From Aurelia coerulea (Eukaryota; Cnidaria; Scyphozoa; Semaeostomeae; Ulmaridae): a DNA stretch of 64,000 nt. The first letter of the stretch is position 1. The number at the start of each line of letters is the position of its first letter. This document shows, piece by piece, positions 32,216 to 43,079 of the stretch. The translations under genes and the position numbers were made by a program. The notes under the pieces were generated by a model. It was not told where the DNA came from, did not search any database, and was given only the letters and a program-made list of their open reading frames with translations. Location of the stretch: assembly GCA_039566865.1 (NCBI GenBank), contig CM076943.1, positions 30,698,663 through 30,762,662 of the forward strand, in the 5' to 3' direction.

Positions 32216-33049
32216 TTTCACCTTCCCCTCAGCATTAAATATTGAAAATCGCCGGTGGTATTCATGTTAGCTTCAAACTAAAAAAGATTCAGATGCTGTA
32301 GTGCTCTAAGTTTGGCATCTTTTAAACATACAGAATAAGAACTTCGAAGCAAAGTATTTAGTCTCCAGATGCATGTGAAGAATACGTTTCTGTGTTTACT
32401 GAGGTTTTTATTATGGACTATGACACGCTACAGTGAAGTCAGTGAGGTCAAATTCAAAACTTCGGCATTTCTCCAGATTTTGAGATAATTCTTAGCCCCC
32501 GTGAACAGGCATGTATTCAAGTATTGGGAACACGTCTGTGAAGGAATTTTTTGAGAATCTTAATTTTCCTTCCGTACAATCTTTTTTTGGTGAAGGGTGG
32601 TAAAATCGTCCAAAAACGGCCTAAATTTGACTTTTCAAATTTCCCGGTCGGTTTTCCGTTCCATTGATTGGTTTCAGAGCGTGTCACGTGCCAAGCTCGT
32701 TAGCCAGTTAGGATTTAGTGCCTATCTTCACTGCCACAATTTCTGTTAACTTATGAAAAGAAAATGCATAATTACTTAAATTAATCTAAATTCACCTGAT
32801 ATTATCTTAGGATAGGGGGCTCTCTCCTTGATTAGTTTACCTATAGAGAGAGCTCCGCCTTTAAGTAATTCCCTGTATACAATTTATTTAGTTCTTTGTA
32901 TTTGTATATTGTATTAATTTGTTGTATTACCGTATTAATTTTTGTAACTTATCTTTTATCTTTGTAGTTTAGTTATTTGTTTGTATAGTTAGTAGTTAGG
33001 ACTATAAATTGTATGTAGTGGAATTTGAATTACGTGAAACTGAAACTGA

Positions 33050-33549
33050 ATCTTACCATAGGCAATCTTTTGTTGATCACTGAAGGACCTGGTTCCTTGC
33101 ATTACACTCAGCTGACCATTGGTATCCATTTTTCACTAGAGCATGATTTGAAGCATAAATAATATTAACAAAACAAATTTGCACAAATAGGACAGGCCAA
33201 GCTGGTTTTCAACAATAGTTGCAACATAGATACCGTGACTACAAAAGATAACATGAGAAGTTGAGGAACCTTCTAAGAAGCTGCTAAGAAATTTCCAGTG
33301 ATCAAACTGCAAAATTTTAGAAACTTTCAACACTGGTGCAATTTCTTAGTCTTTTAAAAACTATATGCATGAAGGGAGGGGGGGGGTGAACCCCAGGCTG
33401 GAAGCAATGTAGAGAACTGGGGAGCATCCAAAATCATTTGATGATATGCTTAATCTGGATTCCACACTGGCCCATGCTACATGATTCAGACATGTAGAAA
33501 ATATCTTCTTCATTTGTGTTACATCTGCCACTAAAATCTATTCTAATCT
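33050..33549. other. Short non-coding gap between two LINEs
   Basis: No gene seen. A G-run of about seven lies near 33379. Confidence 0.4.
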
Positions 33550-34738
33550 ATTCTAATTCAAAGTCTATACTTTTTGGCAGAGCAAATAAGAGAACCAGCA
33601 ATCAAAATCTGGACATCAGAAGGGGTGACATCAGGATTAAACAGCACACCTCAGTGACCTATCTGGGCTGTATTCTTGATGGAAACCTGTCTGGTGAATC
33701 AATGGCTACCAGGACCCTGGGTAAAATCAATGGCAGGCTAAGGTTCCTCTATAGAAAGCAAAATTTTCTTGACTTCTCTCTTCATAGCTACTAGCAAATG
33801 CACTAATCCAGCCCCACTTTGACTATGCATGCAGTGCTTGTTTTCCACTGATTAACAAAAGGCTAACAAAAAGAATTCAAACAGCTCAAAATAAATGTAT
33901 CAGGTTCTGCTTAAATATGAATAACAGAGCACACGTAGGAATCAAAGAATTTAAGAATATAAATTGGCTCCCTACAAAAGAGAGATTTAAACAATGTACT
34001 GCTACAAACATTTACAAATTTTTGGATAATTCAGCCCCATCCTATATGTCGGAGATGTTCTTACCAGTTGGCCAGAGTCAGATTACTCGAAGATCTAAAA
34101 ACAAATTAAATCAACCTTTTCGAAAGGGCAACATAGGGCAAAGTGGCTTATCTTACCTAGCACCTAAAATCTGGAACAATCTGCACTCTGACCTAAAGTC
34201 TGCTGAAAACGTTAACAGTTTCAAACATAAGATAAAGGACAATTTCTTCAAAGACCTCCAAAGTCAAGAAAACAGTCCCTATGTATATTATTAAATTTCT
34301 AAAAACTGCATATAAACAACATGCCAAACAGGCTGTTTAACTTTCTTAGGAATGAGCCATTACATTCTACTTTTGACACAAAATATTTTTGTCTCGTTTT
34401 TTCATGAAAACTTTTCTTTTTTATAATACCCCTGGAGGGACCATTATGGAAACAAGGTTGTACTGACCTTTTAATGCTATTCCTGCCATTTTAAAATAGG
34501 GGTGTTTTTATACTAGATCTTAGTTTTTATCATATTGTACGCTTGTAAATAGCCCTTCTTTCATTCCGTAAATGTTTTACTTTTAATTTTAAATTTGTAT
34601 GGCAAAATCTTACATACATACAAACATACATACATACATACATACATACATACATACATACATACATACATACATACATACATACATACATACATACATA
34701 CATACATACATACATACATACATACATACATACATACT
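33550..34738 (+). pseudogene. 5'-truncated LINE ending in a CATA tract
   Basis: Encodes an RT thumb (SKSILFGRAN, VTYLGCILDGNLS). A frameshift at about 33790 and a gap in frame follow, then the C-terminal domain NWLPTKERF, APSYMSEMF, LSYLAPKIWNNLHSDLK and FKHKIKDNF, ending at 34294. The 3' UTR runs to the CATA tract at 34611. The same UTR and C-terminus occur in antisense at 40755-42300, so the tail unit of this family is CATA/TATG. Confidence 0.82.
34611..34738 (+). repeat. (CATA)n microsatellite, LINE 3' tail
   Basis: About 31 nearly perfect ACAT units. All frames are open on both strands because the period shifts frame; not coding. Confidence 0.95.
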
Positions 34739-35200
34739 ATTTGCATGCATGAAAGAGATACTTTAATTAGCTTGGAAGTTTAACCAATGTAGCTCTTTAA
34801 CAAAAGCCTCCATTGGACATAAATGGATTGGCCTAAACTATTATCCGTTAATTCCCTTTAAATTAGAATAACTGCCAACTTTTTTTGCATTTTAACCTCA
34901 TCTTTCTCACCTGGGAGTTTTAAAGCAGTTAATACCTGGGGGTGGATCTCACCCCCCCCCCCCCTTCCCTCTTTCTCTCCATTGTAAGAGCAGTTAAGAT
35001 TGTTAAACTTGGAAACTATAGATGGGCTTTGATGCAAAACAATCAAAATCATATGATCATATAAAATTAAATATATTGCCCCTGTTACAATGACAATAAG
35101 AAGATATCAAATTATGATTATCAATATTATTGCCATTCTGATCATTACAATAAAATTATGCACTGAATTGAAATTTGTTGTGTTAAATTGAGTTACACAG
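34739..35200. other. Non-coding gap with a poly-C run near 34951
   Basis: No gene recognised. Confidence 0.5.
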
Positions 35201-35907
35201 TTCTATATAGTCCAGGCGGTGGAGGGGGGTGTGGTAAGAAAATGATGGAATTTATATGGATGAGTGTTTTTGGTCAATTCTGGGGCGCTGATTACGAAAA
35301 TCGATGTTATGCGGCGAATTTCCGGGGCCTTCAGCCTCGTTTTCACGAAAAAGCCTCGTTTTCAGCAAAACACGTAAAACCATTTAAATTCAAGAAGCTG
35401 TTTAAGCTGCCAACTATAAATCAACGGCAAACATCAGTAACATGCTAAACATTAAATTTTCTTACTAAAAATTAAATTTTCTAACTTCCGGTCATGTGAT
35501 ATGACGTCACAGTACTCAAAATACCATTTCAATGGAACTTTTTTTCTAAAGTAGTTTTTTTTAATTAGCGACGACAGCAAAACTATTTCATATCTTCAAT
35601 CTCTTCCAACTCATACTTATCTTCAGAAACATTAAAATCTTGGTTAATAGTGTCATCAGCTGCCTCTTGTAGGCGTTCATCAATGTCTTCCGGTAAGCAA
35701 TCCTGACTCGACATAATGATCCGTCTTCACTCTAACCATGTCTTTCTGGATGGTCCATATCTCTACTATGAGTCTGTCAGCGTAACAATATAAAGGCTCT
35801 TTACAGTGAAACTCTAGCCTTCTTTGGCAAGGTATGGCATCAAAGATAGGTAAATAGATAATGTTATCATCTTTCTCGTATCTTTGCCCAAAACGCTTCT
35901 TCTGGCG

Positions 35908-36252
35908 TCATTTACTGACTCCAGTCTTCGGATACAGGCAACAAACAACAAATAATTCCAATGTTAAAAACATTTCTTGGCTTAGTGCTGCTTCGTCTCC
36001 GAGGGTTGTAAATGTAGCTTTAATATCCATAGTACATTGTTTCGCTGTTTCATTGTTTACTTTCTTTCCGAAAAAACATGATACGTAGTCATTTGCCAGT
36101 AAATACGTGTAAGCCAATGAGTGCCTTTTGCTGCTGAATGGCAAGACCACTTGAGGCATGTCATAGATCTTCCTTTCTTTTTTCCCTTTGCCGCTATCGA
36201 TTAATACCTCAATACCATTAAATTGATACTTGAAAAAAAGAAGCACCAACAT
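35908..36252 (-). pseudogene. Inverted duplicate of the element gene's 3' part
   Basis: Minus-strand frame containing MPQVVLPFSSKRHSLAYTYL and CFFGKKVNNETAKQ, matching the plus-strand frame at 37368-37712. It is about 90 percent identical by eye and diverges after MFL. It lies wholly within the left arm of the foldback, so it is a by-product of terminal duplication. Confidence 0.7.
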
Positions 36253-36459
36253 ATCAACATCACAAGAAAAACACGAAAAACAGGCAAATGTCTTTGACCT
36301 TGTGAAATTTAGAAAACTGGAAAGGTGGTACAGAAGGTTGTTGCTACTCTAAGAACTCCATTTTTAAATCCATTCTAACATGATCTGAAATCGGGAAATC
36401 TGTACAAATTTGTTATTAGGACGTCCCGTAAGCGATGCATTCTATAGCTCACTTACAAC

Positions 36460-37712
36460 TTTAGAATCCAAGGGAAAAGAAATGATGGACAGCGTTGAGT
36501 CAAGATTGACAAATCACGATTAGGATAAATCATTCTTCAGCTCAATAAAGAGACACAAGCTCGAACCATTCAAAACAATGCGACAAAGTCTGTAAATATT
36601 AAGAAAAAAGGTAAGGATCAAGAAATTAAAACTCAGAGGGGTGCTTTAGGTGGCAGTTCAATCCTCCAGTCAAAATGAAGGAACTGATATCAAAAACTTG
36701 TTAAACTACCCATTGCCAGCAGTTTCTCTCCATTTGAGCAAATGGTGCAATACGCAATCAATTGAATGCAAGCTATTTGATGCTGCAATCAATGATCTTG
36801 ATGTTTGGAATTCAACGAGTTACCAGATGGAAAAACCCCCTTATATATACTTTATAGACCTCGCTGCTGCCATAAGGAGATTTCACGGCACAGTGGAAAC
36901 AATAAGATAGCTACCCTCAAAGATGTTATCATGCATTCGACAAAGAACAGCATTAAAGGCGGCGAGAGAAAACTCTGTGATGAAGGTGAAAGATCAGTCC
37001 AGATATGAAGATCCCTTCAGACTTCGGAGTTTTCATGCGAAATGGTGAAAATATGGAATCCCTTTTCAGCGCCATCATAAGATCAATAATAAAAAAGTAA
37101 AGAAGATTCATAAGATAGGATTATCTTCTTCTCAAACAAGGCTCACTGCAGCAAAAGAGCATTTCATAACATAGACGAGCTCCGAAGCGATCATGAAGAA
37201 GCAGATGAAAGCTTATGGCACTTGTGAAGGCAGCAAATATGTATCAGGATAAATCAGTCATTATTTGTTCCTTTTCATCGTCTTGGTCCTTTTCGTCGTC
37301 TGTCAATTTAATGGTATCAAGGTATTAATCGATAGCGGTACAGGGAAAAGAAAGAAAGATCCATGATATGCCTCAAGTAGTCTTGCCATTCAGCAGCAAA
37401 AGGCACTCATTGGCTTACACGTATTTACTGGCAAATGACTACTTATCATGTTTTTTCGGAAAGAAAGTAAACAACGAAACAGCGAAACAACGTATCATGG
37501 AGAATAAAGCTACATTTACAACTCTCGGAGACGAAGCAACACTAAGCCAAGAAATGTTTTTAAAACATTGGAAATATTTGTTTGTTGCCTGTATCCGAAG
37601 ATTGGAGTCAGTAAATGACGCCAGAAGAAACATTTTTGGCAGAGATACGAGAAAGATAATAACATTATCTATTTACCTATCTTTGATGCCATACCTTGCC
37701 AAAGAAGGCTAG
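36460..37712 (+). pseudogene. Degraded gene of a cnidarian repeat-borne protein family
   Basis: Pieces in all three frames follow the order of a protein family I remember as very numerous in coral and anemone gene predictions. A (D/E)IKNLLNYPLPAV segment lies at about 36675. ELRSDHEEADES lies near 37170 (family motif SDHEEADTR). Then LPFSSKRHSLAYTYLLANDY and FFGKKVNNETAKQ follow at about 37380, the position of the family's ALTGCD..S..FGKGKK motif, and finally SQEMFLKHWKYLF and SVNDARR. The acidic residues may be part of a PIN/FEN-like nuclease fold; that is inference. Many stops make it a pseudogene. Confidence 0.5.
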
Positions 37713-38347
37713 AGTTTCACTGTAAAGAGCCTTTACATTGTTACGCTGACAGACTCATAGTAGAGATATGGACCATCCAGAAAGACATGGTTAGAGTGAA
37801 GACGGATCATTATGTCGAGTCAGGATTGCTTACCGGAAGACATTAATGAACACCTACAAGAGGCAGCTGATGACACTATTAACCAAGATTTTAATGTTTC
37901 TGAAGATAAGTATGAGTTGGAAGAGATTGAAGATATAAAATAGTTTTGCTGTCGTCGCTAATTAAAAAAAAACTACTTTAGAAAAAAAGTTCCATTGAAA
38001 TGGTATTTTGAGTACTGTGACGTCATATCACATGACCGGAAGTTAGAAAATTAAATTTTTAGTAAGAAAATTTAATGTTTAGCATGTTACTATGTTTGCC
38101 GTTGATTTATAGTTGGTAGCTTAAACAGCTTCTTGAATTTATATGGTTTTACGTGTTTTGCTGAAAACGAGGCTTTTTCGTGAAAACGAGGCTGAAGGCC
38201 CCGGAAATTCGCCGTATAACATCGATTTTCGTAATCAGCGCCCCAGAATTGACCAGAAACATCCATATAAATTCCATCATTTTCTTACCACACCCCCCTC
38301 CACCGCCTGGACTAATAGTTCTGCTCTATAGTTATATAGTTACACAG

Positions 38348-38645
38348 GAAAGTAATGGTCACCAAAACAAAATTGCCAAAGTCAGGCCTTTTCTTAAAGA
38401 AATTTCCACACGGGCGTCCTACCGCCCTCGTAGTTAAGCTTAGGAGGGTGATTGCCCCCATAAAATAGTCTTGTGTTTTTACTTGTTTTTACTGATAAGC
38501 AATGAAAGCTTCCAAGGTCTTGTTCTTGCAACCAAATTGGACTGTTTCCTTCACCAGAGAGAAAAGAGTCCACTCAAACAGACTACACATTTCTTGATGC
38601 AAAGTTACATTTGTTTGCAATGTTTTTCTTTGTTGCTCCATTATT
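38348..38645. other. Short non-coding gap
   Basis: No feature recognised. Confidence 0.5.
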
Positions 38646-39679
38646 GATTACAAAGTCCTTTGTAATCTAAGAAGGGGCTCCGATGTCAGTCAGAAAGTCA
38701 GAAAGAAAGGTAGTCACGCTCGTTAAAGCAATTGATTACCGTTTTACCTCTGCTAATTGGCACTGAAATAAAGAATGCGCACAGAAAGTGCACTCAAGAC
38801 AGGAGTTTCCCGCGATCCTATAGCAACATTTGACGTCGGCTTATTTCATGTTAGACAGATTTGACACCATAAGATGGATAAATCACCAAGATGTTTACCC
38901 TGGCACAACAACAAATTTACCCAGAATTGGCACGTTCTTGACATCATTAGCAGCTTAATAATATTAAAACAATCGCTTTCTAGAACGAACGCATCATTAG
39001 CCACTTATTGATAGTATTCATTATGCAAATAAGTCAACTTTGGAGGATGATGTAACCGGGGGCCTGCACAGAGGCTAGCATTCGCAGCATCACCGAAGGT
39101 AGAAGGACCTCCCTCCTACACAGCTACAGATGCAAACGTCTCAGGTGAAGTTGAGAGGAAAGGTGCAGAATCTCAGCAAACAATGGAGCCATTGACTGGG
39201 AAAAGGCACGTGATCACACTGAACCAAAACATCTTCATGCATACGATTCTGCACAGAGGTTATCTTCGTGACTGCTTGTCTCAAATTAGATGCTCGCGAA
39301 TAGCATTAATTGAAATGTTCTGGAGGGTCCTGCATAAGTAATTTTGCGTTATCGTAAATCTCGCATGACACATAATTTAAGACAGATGCACCAATAGTTT
39401 CTGCACGAACTAAGCAAACTAGGGGTAATGACTTTTGATTTTTGCGTATCATCCTCGTTTGACATAAAGATCAAAATATTGCTTTTCAGGCGATTCTTGT
39501 CCTTATACAAGGGGCTTGATTTTCTAATGAAGGCGACTTTAGCAGCAACACTCATCTCTCTGACTGTAGCTAAAAACAGCATCAACGATCGTTTGGGGTT
39601 ATGAAGAAATCAATATTCAGATATTCTTATGCTTGCTTAGCTCAGAACAGACTTTGTAATCATCCAAAAGGATCTTATG
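38646..39679. mobile_element. Unclassified insertion (copy 2), 1.03 kb
   Basis: Same head (GATTACAAAGTCC) and tail (CATCCAAAAGGATCTTATG) as copy 1 at 31309, in the same orientation. Internal identity is about 90 percent by eye. It carries about 125 bp extra near 39380-39515 that copy 1 lacks, so copy 1 is an internally deleted relative or this one has gained sequence. Confidence 0.75.
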
Positions 39680-40754
39680 TTTTTTCCTAAGTTAGCAAAA
39701 GGTCACAGCAGTTAAGCCAGCCACTTTCCTGTTGTTCCCTTGATTGAGTGTGAAGCCCCAGTCAAGATATATAAAGATTCCACAAAAGTCATTAACAGAT
39801 TAGAGAAGGCAATTAGAGTAGTGGATGTAAGCCCTTAAAACAAAACAAACAAGTCTCAATTAAAATTTTGCCAGAAAACTTTTCTCAAACTTGTAGCAGG
39901 CCTGATCTACGGAGCAGAGAAGGACTGCAGAATGTTAAACTGGAGAACGATTTTGTAAGAAAGTTAAGATAACTGTGAGTACTATTCATTTTATTGACAG
40001 ACTCTGATTTTAAAGAAAGATTTACAGTAGTTAAACTGGGAACCTTGATGACGATGAAGAAGAGGGTTGGTACATATATATCGCAAAGACTGCAAAGAAA
40101 TTATTAAGGACCACTGATTTTGCTCTTCATTTTGCAGTTCTTTCAAGTTCCTTGTTAGAATCATTTTGCTACAGACAAATCGAGAAACATTGACATTTTA
40201 GATTTTGTTTGGGTTCTCTTCACCTTATTTGCTGCACTAGTGGTTAGCCTTCACAATGGGTTCCTTTTGTAGAGAAGTCGAAGAGCTATTCTGTAAAATA
40301 GTATGAGCACCGAGTGATGACTGAAGGAACAAGTTTAAATCAAGATGGCTTCGTTCCAAAAGTCTTTTGTAAACGGAATCTTTGGGCAAAATACGTTTTT
40401 GTGAGGGCAGTCAACAGTCCACGTGAAACATTTTGCGAGGGCGCTGGTGATCGCCCGCGTAAAATGAAAAGGCCTGCCAAAATACAACTTGTTTACAGTT
40501 CAACCTCTTCTGTTTTCCTTGGAAGCTGTGTCCGCTAAACTGCATTTGCCCTGAACCTGTGTTAACAGGAGCTCTATTTGTTATATAGTAGACTATTGAC
40601 ACAAAAAATTTACCAACAACAATCTTGTATATAGCCCATTCAACGACATTTTGCATCTTTTGACAGTCAAACATTCACCTCCTGGTTTTAAACCAGAAGA
40701 AGTAATTTGTTGTGATCATTGATGACTGACCTACTAGCCGGCGCTGATCGCGTA
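39680..40754. other. Non-coding stretch, nothing recognised
   Basis: The open frame at 40314-40538 overlaps an antisense one at 40411-40674. Neither shows a domain or splice context. Confidence 0.5.
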
Positions 40755-42300
40755 CTACGTTATGTATGTATGTAATGTAACATTTTGCCATACAAATTGA
40801 AAATTTACGAAATGAAAGAAAGGCTATTTACATGCGTAAAATATGATAAAAACTAAGATCTAGTATAAAAACACCCCTGGTTTAAAATGGCAGGGAAGCA
40901 TTAAAAGGACTAGCCGGTAAATACAGCAAAGCTCCGGCTCCGAAAATATTCCCGACAATATTATCGTTGAGACCAACCTTCGTATTTCTGTCTTTCGGAG
41001 AAGATAAGCTGCATACAACATTTGTTTGAGCATGCGCTGCGATCTTCAGGGATCTCAAAGTGCATCAAAAAACAGTACGTCATAGTGTACAGTGTACTTG
41101 ATGTACAGCATCACAAGTATGCGCAAAAGAGAAATCAGGGACTTCGCCAAATTCATTTGAATTGTTTAGGGCCTTTACTTGATGACGTAAATTGGTACAG
41201 CTAAGAATATTGTTGCAAAAATCAAGGTTTATGTTGATTATAAAATTTGGCAATTTTATCAAAAAAAAAATGTCTAACATAATGAGTAACTGTATAACTG
41301 TATACATTTCTTTTTCATTCTGTCTGCCTTCCTTCCAACCAATAGTAAATCGAGTCCAAATCATTATGGACAACCTGTGGTTCCAACTCTGAAGATGGAC
41401 AAAGATCAATCTATTTCTGTGCACATAAACAATTAGACAGCATTCTTTGAATGTCTACGTTTGAAATAAGAGACAACTTCCGCATAGGTCGAAAACAATA
41501 ATAGATAGTGAAGCAATTCAATTGAATGGTAGAATTACATTTGCAAATTGAAAGCATGTTATTCTTAATCCATTATTTCATCAAAATTATTTATTGCCAT
41601 GTTCTTTCAAAAATATTCTTAGCAGTACCAATTTACGTCATCAAGTAAAGGCCCTAAACAATTCAAACGAATTTGGCGAAGTCCCTGTTTTCTCTTTTGC
41701 GCATGCTTGTGATGCTGTACATCCAGTACACTGTATGACGTACTGTTTTTTGATGCACTTTGAGATCCCTGAAGGTCGCAGCGCATGCTCAAACAAATGT
41801 CGTATGCCGCTATATCTTCTCCGAAAGACAGAAATACGAAGGTTGGTCTCAACGATAATATTGTCGGGAATATTTTCAGAGCCGGAGCTTTGCTGTATTT
41901 ACCGGCTAGTTTAAAAGGTCAGTACAACCTTGTTTCCATAATGGTCCCTCCAGGGGCATTATGAAAAAGAAAAGTTTTCATGAAAAAATGAGACAAAAAC
42001 ATTTTGTGTCAAAAGTAGAATGTAATGGCTCATTCCTAAGAAAGTTAAACAGCCTGTTTGGCCTGTTGTATATGCAGTTTTTAGAAATTTAATAATATAT
42101 ATAGGGACTGTTTTCTTGATTTTTGAGGTCTTTAAATAAATTGTCCTTTATCTTATGAATTTGAAACTGTTAACGTTTTCAGCAGACTTTAGGCCAGAGT
42201 GCAGATTGTTCCAGATTTTAGGTGCTAGGTGCCTTATGTTGCTCTTTCGAAAAGGTTGATTTAATTTGTTTTTAGATCTTCGAGTATGAATAAGTAACGT
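40755..42300 (-). pseudogene. Antisense LINE 3' end, split by a foldback element
   Basis: 40755-40908 and 41911 to about 42300, read on the minus strand, correspond to the 3' UTR and C-terminus of the LINE at 33550 (SKNKLNQPFRK, LAPKIWNNLH, SAENVNSFK). The tail is (TATG)n near 40760. The two halves are separated by the 1-kb insertion at 40909. Confidence 0.82.
40909..41910. mobile_element. Foldback element, 1.0 kb, arms about 305 bp
   Basis: An 8-bp target duplication TTAAAAGG (40901-40908, 41911-41918) flanks inverted ends ACTAGCCGGTAAATACAGC. The arms run about 40909-41215 and 41605-41910 with few mismatches. The interior (about 390 bp) has no ORF. The 8-bp TSD fits hAT or MULE types; the ends do not settle it. 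Confidence 0.82.
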
Positions 42301-42559
42301 AGGCCCATGCCTAAAAGACCATTTTAGCAACTTTCTCTTACCGATAATCTGAATAAAAGGCGTACAGCAGGCCTTCTGGAATATGCTACATAGCATACAA
42401 TTCATTCTAGGTATGAGAAATAGTACTAAAAACGAATAATTCTTAGTAGAAATTTAGTACTTACCTACTACACTGCAAAAAAAACCTTGCTTCTTGTTCG
42501 CATCCCGCAATTTTTCCGTTGGAAACTTATTTGCCTCGTTCTCAGACACCAACAAATCT

Positions 42560-42672
42560 GTATTCACAATTCGATCGCTCGATCGCTCAATCGTACGAAC
42601 GCTCAATCGTACGATCGCTCGTTGTTGTTGTTGTTGTTGTTGTTGTCGTTGTTGTCGTTGTTGTCGCTTCAG
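42560..42672 (+). repeat. Cluster of CGATCG/CGTACGA words followed by (GTT)n
   Basis: TCGATCGCTC and TCGTACGA/ACGCTCAATCGTACG words are repeated at 42572-42620. GTT/GTC trinucleotides follow from 42622 to 42667. Frames across it are low-complexity (poly-Val, Cys, Leu) and not genes. Confidence 0.8.
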
Positions 42673-42836
42673 TTGCTGTGACAAATTTTTGTCGTTTCAT
42701 ACAACACTTGATAGCTGTGTTGAAACTAATCAAAACCAACAATATATAATAACAAAAATTACGAATTCAATAGCAGTAACAGTGATACATTTTTTTTCAA
42801 TGAAGACTCAATATCATTAAGATACATGGTCTAACT

Positions 42837-42969
42837 TAGACTGATTACGATTGAGTCCTAGTAATCGCTACCACCCACCCACCCTACTCACTCATACTAG
42901 GGGGGCTAGTATGAGCGAGTAGGGTGGGTGGGTGGTAGCGATTACTAGGACTCAATCGTAATCAGTCTA
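42837..42969. mobile_element. Near-perfect 64-bp-arm palindromic MITE
   Basis: The arms 42837-42900 and 42906-42969 pair with a single mismatch around a GGGGG loop. The flanks GGTCTAACT (42828-42836) and GGCCTAACT (42970-42978) form a 9-bp duplication with one difference. Ends TAGACTGATTACG. This tiny element resembles the 114-bp palindrome at 48896 in design. Confidence 0.78.
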
Positions 42970-43079
42970 GGCCTAACTACGAACTACAAATTAAAGCTAC
43001 TAACAAAATATCAGCGATTATATTAAAACAATATAAGTTATACATCATTAATCAAGTTGAATTTTTCTAGATTTCGTTT

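Larger units (their letters stand above)
29071..32728. mobile_element. Large foldback transposon with 1.33-kb arms and a 9-bp TSD
   Basis: A perfect 9-bp duplication CACTGCCAC (29062-29070 and 32729-32737) flanks inverted ends AAGATAGGCACTAAATCC. The arms (29071 to about 30400, and about 30487-32728 minus a 907-bp insertion) are almost identical. The loop is about 86 bp. A 9-bp TSD with very long TIRs points to a Mutator-like (MULE) foldback, but no transposase is visible. Each arm carries the same outward-facing ORF pair. It is inserted in the 3' UTR of the LINE at 18580. Confidence 0.88.
18580..33050 (+). mobile_element. LINE (Jockey/CR1-like), exploded by nested insertions
   Basis: One plus-strand non-LTR element is recoverable in four parts: endonuclease and RT fingers (about 18580-20234), RT palm and thumb (27995-29054), start of the 3' UTR (29055-29070) and the remaining 3' UTR (32738 to about 33050). 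It ends in a (TGAAAC)n-like tail. It is about 3 kb without insertions and lacks its 5' end. The reading frame resumes in register across the LTR insertion, and the UTR is continuous across the foldback insertion; both confirm the joins. The protein clade is judged from motif style only. Confidence 0.85.
35201..38337. mobile_element. Foldback transposon, 3.1 kb, arms about 1 kb
   Basis: The left arm (about 35210-36226) and right arm (about 37297-38312) are near-identical inverted copies starting AGTCCAGGCGGTGGAGGGG. The outermost 10-28 bp are less symmetric. A perfect 10-bp direct repeat AGTTACACAG (35191-35200, 38338-38347) is the best target duplication. The spacer (36230-37295) and right arm together hold one degraded gene, and the left arm repeats its 3' part in inverse. 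Long TIRs and a 9-10-bp TSD suit a Mutator-like origin (inference). Confidence 0.75.

Noticed and set aside
34530..34783. Met-Tyr-Val-Cys and Thr-Tyr-Ile-His repeat ORFs
   Set aside because: Translation of the (CATA)n LINE tail.
42494..42820. Poly-Cys, poly-Val and poly-Leu ORFs
   Set aside because: Translation of a (GTT)n microsatellite in three frames.
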